DNA from: Chloroflexia bacterium
GTDB lineage: Bacteria; Chloroflexota; Chloroflexia; Thermomicrobiales; CFX8
Direction of reading: 5' to 3'
DNA: 16,207 bases
Assembly: GCA_013696045.1 (NCBI GenBank)
Contig: JACCZH010000379.1
Location: forward strand, 1-16,207
Shown: in pieces, positions 11,322 through 16,207 of the stretch
Layout of the letters: every line of letters begins with the position of its first letter
Position numbering within the stretch: the stretch's first letter is position 1
Made by a program: the position numbers and the translations under genes
The notes under the pieces: model-generated
The model's database searches: none
The model's input: the letters and a program-made list of their open reading frames with translations, nothing else
What the model was told of the DNA's origin: nothing

Positions 11322-13766
11322 TTGGAAGGTACAGTCCACCTCGTGCCCCGTTCAAACTCTGAAGAACCAAAACCATTCTCGTCTCAGTCGTCGGGCGGGG
11401 AGCCACCAAGCTCCAGCGCCCGAAGTGTGGGGAAGCCGCGCGGCGGCAGCTCCGGGTCCTCAAGCTGGTCGCCTTACGGCCGCCGGGAGCGGCTGTGGCC
11501 GAAGTTCCTGCTGGTCGGCGCGATTATCGGCGTGCTGTTGACTGGCTCATTTCTGGTCGCCAGCCGCTTCTCAACTGATGCGGACCAGGATGGCAATCAG
11601 CCGGCGGCTGTCACCGATGTCGACGCTACCCCAACCAACACTGCCGAGACTGTCGACGATGAGCCAACAGCAACACCCGACGGCGACAGCAACGCCGCCG
11701 GGACAACCCCAAGCATCCCGCCACCAGCCGTCGATGTCACACCAACTCCGGAACCGGAGCCGACGGCCACTCCGCCCGATCCGGGAGCGCTCGGGACGGC
11801 GAAGGGCGTGGCGTCGACCTATGTCGAGATGTGGTCCAGCCTGGCTTACGACCAGATGTATGAGCTACTCACCGATGAGGCCAAGGCCGCCATCAGCGAA
11901 GAAGATTTTATTGCCCGCTACGAGGCCATTGCCGTCGAAGCCGGCATCGTCGAAGTCAACGCCGAAGTGACCACCGGAAATGACAACGACATTGTCTTTC
12001 CGGCCAGAGTCACCATCGAATCGTCGCGGATCGGCGAGTTCACGGACGACCAGCAAATCCCGGTAGTTCAACAGGGCGACGAGTACCGTGTGGACTGGTC
12101 ACCTAACCTGATTTTCACTGGTTTGGGCGACGGCTTTGTGCGTTGGACGAGCGACATTCCGCAGCGTGGCCGGATTCTGGACCGAAAAGGCCGGCCGCTG
12201 GCGCACAGTGGCTTTATCAGCCGGGTCGGCATCATTCCCGGCCAGATCACTGACGAAGGCGCCATGTTGCGCGAGCTCTCGGAACTCATCGACATGCCGG
12301 AAGATCAGATCAGGAGCCGCTACGAGGGCGGTGAGCCGACCTGGTTTATGCCGGTGAAGGACTTCCCGGACAACGTTGACCAGGCCTTTATCGACAATAT
12401 TGCGGCAATCAACGGCGCAGTTCTCCAGAAGTGGCCGGCCCGCGTCTATCCAGCCGGCCCAGCCGCTGCCCATGTCGTTGGCTATATGAGCGAGATCACT
12501 GCTGAAGAGCTGCCCGAACTGGCCAAACGTGGCTACCAGTCGGGCGACAGAATCGGCCGTAGCGGTGTCGAGTCGTATGCCGAGCAGTGGCTAGCCGGCA
12601 AGCGCGGCGGAACGCTGTCTCTGGTCAACCCGGATGAAACACTGATCCGCGCGCTGGGCGAGGTCGAAGCCGAACCGGCAAACGACGTCGTGCTGACGCT
12701 AGACCTGGACGTCCAGACAACTGCCTACCAATCTTTGGAAGGACAAAGCGGGTCCGCGGTGATGCTCGATCCAAACAACGGGCAGATCCTGGCCATGGCG
12801 AGCAGCCCATCCTTCGATCCAAACGCATTCGTGCGCGGGGTGACTGATGAAGAGTGGCAACAGCTTAACGATCCGGAGCAGCAGCCGCTCATCAACCGCG
12901 CCACGATCGTTGGCTATCCGACGGGCTCAACATTCAAACTGATCACCGCGTCGGCTGGAATGGTGCATCTCGGCTACGATGCCGGCACCCCGGTCAGCTG
13001 CCCCGGCACATTCAGCCTGGAAGGTTCCAGCCAATCCTGGGCGGACTGGATTCCGGGCGGTCAAGGCGACATGGATCTACACACTGCAATCTACCGTTCT
13101 TGCAACACGGTCTTCTACAAAATGGGCGCCGATCTGGATGCCCAGGATGAGAACTGGCTGCCGGACATGTCACGCACCTTCGGCTTCGGTGAGCGCACCG
13201 GCATTGTCGAGCTCTATGACATCCCAGGCGTTGTGCCGGACCCCCAATGGAAAGACGACGTCATCGGCGATTTCTGGGCGCGCGGCGACGCCGTGAACCT
13301 GGCCATCGGACAGGGCTATTTCCTGGCGTCACCTCTGCAAGTCGCGAAAGCCTATGCGGCCGTCACGAATGGCGGCACGCTCTGGAAGCCCTATCTGGTC
13401 ATGGATGTAGTTGAGCTGGACGGCTCCATCGTTCACTCCACTGAGCCGGAAGAAACAGGCCAGCTTCCACTCTCGGATGAACAGATCCAGGTGCTGAAAG
13501 ACGGCATGGAAGCCGTTGTCCACGCCGGCAACGGCACCGCTACCCAGGCGTTCGAAGGCATCAGTTACCGGGTATCGGGCAAGACCGGCACGGCCGAGAC
13601 CGGCCGGCAGAACGAGGAAGCCCATGGCTGGTTCGGGGCCTTCACTCCGAGCGACTCGCCACGCATCACCATCGTCACGATGATCGAGCACGGCGTCACC
13701 GGCTCCGGCTCCGCCGCACCAGTGGCCCGCGAGATTATCGACGCGTACTACTCGGCGTATCCGTAG
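11322..13766 (+). CDS. Class B penicillin-binding protein with NTF2-like (MecA_N) domain
   Basis: Cell-wall transpeptidase of 814 residues anchored by one helix (about 61-80) after a Ser/Gly-rich cytoplasmic tail. A Thr/Pro/Asp-rich linker (about 88-155) leads to an NTF2-like MecA_N domain (158-262), then the PBP dimerisation domain from RGRILDRKGRPLAHSG, then the transpeptidase. The active site is complete: Ser536-Thr-Phe-Lys539, Ser593-Cys-Asn595 and Lys754-Thr-Gly756 (SGKTGTAET). The layout is that of Firmicutes PBP3/PBP2a, which crosslink peptidoglycan and sometimes resist beta-lactams; resistance cannot be inferred here. The domain follows the family well and only the linker is unusual. 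TTG at 11322 has no clear ribosome binding site; GTG at 11343 has GGAAGG 13 nt upstream and is an alternative. It stands alone on its strand. Confidence 0.94.
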   Translation: MEGTVHLVPRSNSEEPKPFSSQSSGGEPPSSSARSVGKPRGGSSGSSSWSPYGRRERLWPKFLLVGAIIGVLLTGSFLVASRFSTDADQDGNQPAAVTDVDATPTNTAETVDDEPTATPDGDSNAAGTTPSIPPPAVDVTPTPEPEPTATPPDPGALGTAKGVASTYVEMWSSLAYDQMYELLTDEAKAAISEEDFIARYEAIAVEAGIVEVNAEVTTGNDNDIVFPARVTIESSRIGEFTDDQQIPVVQQGDEYRVDWSPNLIFTGLGDGFVRWTSDIPQRGRILDRKGRPLAHSGFISRVGIIPGQITDEGAMLRELSELIDMPEDQIRSRYEGGEPTWFMPVKDFPDNVDQAFIDNIAAINGAVLQKWPARVYPAGPAAAHVVGYMSEITAEELPELAKRGYQSGDRIGRSGVESYAEQWLAGKRGGTLSLVNPDETLIRALGEVEAEPANDVVLTLDLDVQTTAYQSLEGQSGSAVMLDPNNGQILAMASSPSFDPNAFVRGVTDEEWQQLNDPEQQPLINRATIVGYPTGSTFKLITASAGMVHLGYDAGTPVSCPGTFSLEGSSQSWADWIPGGQGDMDLHTAIYRSCNTVFYKMGADLDAQDENWLPDMSRTFGFGERTGIVELYDIPGVVPDPQWKDDVIGDFWARGDAVNLAIGQGYFLASPLQVAKAYAAVTNGGTLWKPYLVMDVVELDGSIVHSTEPEETGQLPLSDEQIQVLKDGMEAVVHAGNGTATQAFEGISYRVSGKTGTAETGRQNEEAHGWFGAFTPSDSPRITIVTMIEHGVTGSGSAAPVAREIIDAYYSAYP

Positions 13767-13775
13767 GAGGCGTTA

Positions 13776-14350
13776 CTACTCGCCCGGGGTGGCGAACCCT
13801 GCGCGCGATTGACGCTCGCTCTCGCGAAGAATCTCGTTCCAGTCCGGACTCAATGGCTTCACTCCAAGATCAACGATACAGAAGCGCAGCACCTCCCGAC
13901 CGGAACCCATCCGGTCGGGAGGTGCAAGTCGTTGAGTGTTACCTGTCTGTTCTGCTCATCACTGAGGTTCAGTGGAATCGGACCTTGGAGGTAATGACGA
14001 CAATGCATGTCATCGTCGATCGGGTAGCCAACGTATTCCCACCGGATCTGTGGCTCGAAGTGCCCATCGGGGGTCAACATATACCGATACTGCATCGTCT
14101 TGAGCAAATGATTTCCATCAGACCCAATCTCAGAAATGCAAACGTGGCCGAGATAGAGTTCCATCCGCCCAAATCGGGTCTGAATTGTTGCCGATGACCC
14201 TTCCGAGCCATTTCGGAAGCGAATGTTTGCCTCGTTGCCTTCGACAGCAAGCGTCAACGGTTTCCGCGTGACAGTCATGGAAATGGCGTGATTCAAATGA
14301 TTGATGAAGTGACGGCTCGCTGCGCCGAGCGATCGCAATCGAATCGACAT
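13776..14350 (-). pseudogene. Frameshifted gene of unknown function (second gene of a small two-gene unit)
   Basis: The first frame gives 163 residues ending at TGA 13861-13859. It includes MQYRYMLTPDGHFEPQIRWE, RHYLQGPIPLNL and LNDLHLPTGWVPV, then an unconvincing tail. One frame over, the same strand continues as EVLRFCIVDLGVKPLSPDWN and EILRESERQSRAGFATPGE to a TAG at 13778-13776. The two halves read as one protein of about 191 residues if one G is added to the GGG run at 13897-13895. The break lies inside a perfect 15-bp palindrome. Either a real mutation or a homopolymer sequencing error would explain it. I recall a family of uncharacterised proteins with this order of WEY, RHxLQG, DLHLPTG and RF-I-DLGV motifs, but no function. 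The start is uncertain (ATG 14350, or ATG 14278 at MTVTRKP). It ends 9 bp from the convergent PBP stop. Confidence 0.75.
13889..13925. repeat. Perfect 15-bp palindrome at the frameshift site
   Basis: GCACCTCCCGACCGG (13889-13903), 7-nt loop AACCCAT, CCGGTCGGGAGGTGC (13911-13925). Longest perfect hairpin I found in the window. No T-tract on either side, so not a standard terminator. It encodes HLPTGW and the residues after it in the minus-strand gene; adding the missing G that would restore that frame would put a bulge in the stem. Confidence 0.8.
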
Positions 14351-14356
14351 AGTGAG

Positions 14357-14572
14357 CTAATACAGAAGCATGGAAATATGCATCTGAAGATCAGACCCGG
14401 TTGGGTTCATCGGGAGTTTGTTTTTGCGGGCAAGCTCGACTGCCTCATCAAACGTGAGCCCGAGCCTCGCGGCCTCAAGCTCCGCCAACTCACGTAACTG
14501 CTCGCGGGTAAGCTCTCCGCTGTCCAGTGCGTCCACAAGCTCTTGGGAGGCCTGAGGTTGAGCTTGTACCAT
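14357..14572 (-). CDS. Small hypothetical protein, first gene of a two-gene unit
   Basis: Protein of 71 residues, acidic and helical: a Gln-rich start, then SGELTREQLRELAELEAARL, LTFDEAVELARKNKLPMNPT and a hydrophobic end (SDLQMHISMLLY). No DNA-binding motif, signal or membrane helix is obvious. AAAGGA lies 9 nt before the ATG, a good site. The next gene (13776-14350) starts 6 bp after its stop, so both are on one transcript. A short acidic protein before a 150-200-residue partner is the usual shape of a toxin-antitoxin or similar two-protein module, but neither family is one I can name as a toxin. It is divergent from the rpsP operon. Confidence 0.6.
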   Translation of the reverse strand: MVQAQPQASQELVDALDSGELTREQLRELAELEAARLGLTFDEAVELARKNKLPMNPTGSDLQMHISMLLY

Positions 14573-14663
14573 GACGCGAGCGTCCTTTCGTGGTGTAATG
14601 CAACGGTTCCCGCAATCATGTCACGTTCTGGAACGCAGCGTCAATCCGCGATGAACGTTTTCG

Positions 14664-14693
14664 TTGACGCCACGGCAAGGCGAGTGGTAGCAT
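14664..14693 (+). promoter_or_regulatory. Probable sigma70-type promoter of the rpsP operon
   Basis: TTGACG (14664-14669, five of six) and TAGCAT (14688-14693, four of six) with an 18-nt spacer, ending 96 bp before the rpsP start. It faces the operon and lies in the divergent gap to the minus-strand gene at 14572. Confidence 0.5.
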
Positions 14694-14789
14694 CATGTGT
14701 TGCCGGTCCAGGCCGGAGCAACTCTCTGTGATTGAATGGCGTCCAACGCCGCGTAAACCTAGATCATCTCAAGAAGGGGTACTGCCAGG

Positions 14790-15137
14790 GTGCTTAAGTT
14801 ACGACTCCGGCGCATGGGAGCCAAACGCCAGCCAAGCTATCGAATCGTTGTCGCCGAGTCGTCCTCGCCCCGCGATGGCCGCTTTATTGAAACTGTTGGG
14901 ATATACAATCCCAAAACTCAACCTATGACCCTGCGGATCGAGACCGAACGCGTGCAGCACTGGCTCGGTAACGGCGCTCAGCCAACCGACACCGTGCGAT
15001 CGCTCCTGGTACGCGCAGGCATTCTTGAGGGTCGCATCAGCAAAGAGAGCGCCGCCGAAGGCTATACCGTTGAGCCACCGCAGCGCGGCAAAGAGACTGA
15101 AGTCATGCCCGCCCACGGCGGACCAGCAGCCGAGTAA
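14790..15137 (+). CDS. rpsP: 30S ribosomal protein S16
   Basis: Ribosomal protein of the small subunit body that binds 16S rRNA early in assembly. The N-terminus MLKLRLRRMGAKRQPSYRIV, then SPRDGRFIETVGIYNPKTQP, and the later LGNGAQPTDTVRSLLVRAGI are textbook S16. It has 115 residues, slightly long because of a polar Glu/Pro/Gly-rich tail after about 90. The GTG start at 14790 is preceded by AAGGGG with 10 nt spacing; starting there aligns exactly with the family N-terminus. It heads the rpsP-khpA-rimM run, the standard order in many bacteria, with a probable promoter about 100 bp upstream. Confidence 0.98.
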   Translation: MLKLRLRRMGAKRQPSYRIVVAESSSPRDGRFIETVGIYNPKTQPMTLRIETERVQHWLGNGAQPTDTVRSLLVRAGILEGRISKESAAEGYTVEPPQRGKETEVMPAHGGPAAE

Positions 15138-15180
15138 CGACGGCGACCATCCACTGCCGACGATCTCAATTCGATTCTGA

Positions 15181-15209
15181 ACTGGCCGCCGAAATCATCG
15201 GCGGCCAGT
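15181..15209 (+). other. Hairpin between rpsP and khpA
   Basis: ACTGGCCGCCGA (15181-15192), loop AATCA, TCGGCGGCCAGT (15198-15209): perfect 12-bp GC-rich stem. No T-run follows (ATGCTATACAGG), so it may be an RNA-processing or partial-attenuation site that tunes rpsP against khpA-rimM, or a dispersed repeat. Confidence 0.55.
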
Positions 15210-15271
15210 ATGCTATACAGGAACTACTCACTGGCCGCGGATAGCTGCGCGTATAGGGGGAAGACAGGCCG

Positions 15272-15565
15272 ATGGTGGAATCAGATTCAGAAGCACCGAT
15301 GGACGACACTAACGAGGATGGATCGGTCGCCGGGCTCTGTGCGTTGATCGAGCACATCGCCACCAACCTGGTGGACGACCCGGAAACGATCGATATTCAG
15401 GCCGAGCAACACGGCACGGCTGTGCACATCCGGTTGATGGTTCCCGAAGATGAGATGGGGAAAGTCATCGGCCGCGAGGGGCGCATCGCGCGCTCCATGC
15501 GCACGCTGCTGATGATTGCGGCCTCCCGCAAAGGACTGCGAGCCAGCCTTGACATCGGCTCCTGA
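15272..15565 (+). CDS. khpA: KH-domain RNA-binding protein KhpA
   Basis: Small RNA-binding protein of 97 residues with a single KH domain, the partner of KhpB in Firmicutes where the pair affects cell elongation and RNA metabolism. The KH core is clear: HIATNLVDDPETIDI, then MVPEDEMGKVIGREGRIARS with the GxxG loop as Gly-Arg-Glu-Gly (residues 67-70), then LLMIAASRKGLRASLDI. The N-terminal 20 residues are an acidic extension absent from most homologues. The ATG has AGGGGGAA 9-10 nt upstream. Its position between rpsP and rimM is the conserved one, and its end overlaps the likely rimM start. Confidence 0.95.
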   Translation: MVESDSEAPMDDTNEDGSVAGLCALIEHIATNLVDDPETIDIQAEQHGTAVHIRLMVPEDEMGKVIGREGRIARSMRTLLMIAASRKGLRASLDIGS

Positions 15566-16139
15566 CCGCCGCCCGCGCCCATGGCGCCAAAAGGCCGGCA
15601 ACACATCCGACACGCTAGGCGCCGGCACTCCGCCGGAAGAAGCGCTACTGGTCATTGGCCGCATTGTTGGCGTGCATGGCATTCGCGGCGACGTCAAGAT
15701 GGACATCTATTCCGACCGCCCCGAGGAAATTCCCAAACTGCAGCGAGTCTATTTCAACGACGATCCCACCCCGCACGCAATCACGAAAGCGCGCCAGAAC
15801 GGACTCCGGGCAGTGCTCAAGCTGGAGGGAGTCGATACCCGTGACGATGCCGAAGCGTTGCGCGGCGTCATCGTTCGCATTCGAGCCGATCAGCTCAAAA
15901 CGCGCGACGAAGATAGTTTCTACCATTATCAGCTCATCGGCTTGAGCGTTTTCCAGGAGGATGGCACACCAATCGGCACGCTGGCCGAGATCATCGAAAC
16001 AGGCGAGGTGGACGTGTATGTCGTGCGTAACGAGAACAGCCGCGACCAACTCTTCCCGGCCCTGAAAGATGTCGTGCTGGAGATCAACCCAGCCGCCAAC
16101 CGTGTCGTGGTGCGGCCGCTGGAGTACGAGGACGCCTGA
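15549..16139 (+). CDS. rimM: Ribosome maturation factor RimM
   Basis: 16S rRNA processing factor needed for 30S head assembly; it binds S19. About 196 residues. The N-terminal RimM barrel begins LLVIGRIVGVHGIRGDVKMD and includes LEGVDTRDDAEALRGVIVRI; the C-terminal PRC-barrel covers YHYQLIGLSVFQEDGTPIGT through LFPALKDVVLEINPAANRVV. No ATG or GTG lies in frame before the conserved part. TTG at 15549 (with a distant AAAGGA) and TTG at 15516 are the candidates; both overlap khpA, which points to coupled translation. The first 30 residues before the domain are poorly conserved in either case. The gene normally precedes trmD, but that is not seen here before the window ends. Confidence 0.95.
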   Translation: MTSAPDRRPRPWRQKAGNTSDTLGAGTPPEEALLVIGRIVGVHGIRGDVKMDIYSDRPEEIPKLQRVYFNDDPTPHAITKARQNGLRAVLKLEGVDTRDDAEALRGVIVRIRADQLKTRDEDSFYHYQLIGLSVFQEDGTPIGTLAEIIETGEVDVYVVRNENSRDQLFPALKDVVLEINPAANRVVVRPLEYEDA

Positions 16140-16145
16140 TTTCCG

Positions 16146-16207
16146 TGGATATCGACCCATCCATCATCGTAGCCGCGCAATGTATTGCGCCCTTCGTGTC
16201 TTCAACA
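16146..16207 (+). CDS. Possible start of an unidentified gene, cut by the right edge
   Basis: Open frame from GTG 16146 (VDIDPSIIVAAQCIAPFVSS), with GAGGA about 12 nt upstream inside rimM. It does not resemble the start of TrmD, the usual next gene. Too short to judge. Confidence 0.25.

Noticed and set aside
13889..13925. Rho-independent terminator between the convergent genes
   Set aside because: The stem is strong but neither strand has a T-tract after it, and it lies inside the coding part of the frameshifted gene.
14573..14789. tRNA gene or riboswitch upstream of rpsP
   Set aside because: No cloverleaf, T-arm consensus or known leader motif; only a promoter-like pair of hexamers could be supported.

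Overview
The window is GC-rich (roughly 60 % by eye) and dense in genes. It most likely comes from a Chloroflexota bacterium of the Thermomicrobia/Sphaerobacter kind. The reasons are Thr/Pro-rich 'TPTP'-type linkers in lipoproteins and in a penicillin-binding protein, a lipoprotein domain family common in Chloroflexota, and the style of the two cell-wall synthases. This placement is an inference from protein style, with no phylogenetic marker analysis behind it. There is no rRNA, tRNA, insertion sequence, phage gene or CRISPR array.

Layout. 1-1425 (-): the N-terminal 475 residues of a class A penicillin-binding protein (PBP). 1616-1936 (+): pterin carbinolamine dehydratase, ending tail to tail with a lipoprotein gene (1933-2574, -) that seems to start at ATT. 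2830-4871 (+): AI-2E-family transporter, Tat-type lipoprotein and a DUF559 nuclease whose tail is made by a palindromic repeat. 4868-6045 (-): YtxH protein, a two-helix membrane protein and a small hydrophobic protein. 6072-7292 (-): the tRNA 2-thiouridylase gene mnmA, interrupted by one in-frame TGA. 7462-8742 (-): a membrane protein with a SHOCT-like hairpin and a longin/roadblock-like domain. 8911-11011 (+): DUF427 protein, AtzG-like small subunit and amidase. 11322-13766 (+): a class B PBP with a MecA-type N-terminal domain. 13776-14572 (-): a two-gene unit whose second gene is frameshifted inside a perfect palindrome. 14790 to the right edge (+): rpsP-khpA-rimM, the conserved ribosome-maturation operon.

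Main points for a second look. (1) mnmA looks like a selenoprotein gene: the TGA sits where related enzymes have the first Cys of a Cys-Cys-Ser/Thr motif, the frame is open on both sides, and a bacterial SECIS-like hairpin follows. The same gene and several others in the window end in TGA, so UGA is not globally reassigned. (2) The class A PBP has Ser-Ala-Phe-Met where the transpeptidase needs Ser-x-x-Lys. (3) The palindrome GTACGTAC occurs only twice, each time 3 nt before a -10-like hexamer upstream of one of the two PBP genes. (4) The frameshift in the gene at 13776-14350 is what conversion of a near-palindrome into a perfect palindrome would produce.

Housekeeping genes (mnmA, rpsP, khpA, rimM, both PBPs) alternate with short accessory stretches. 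Several intergenic or gene-end regions carry perfect palindromes of 8-15 bp without a T-tract, which look like dispersed REP-like repeats and not like terminators.
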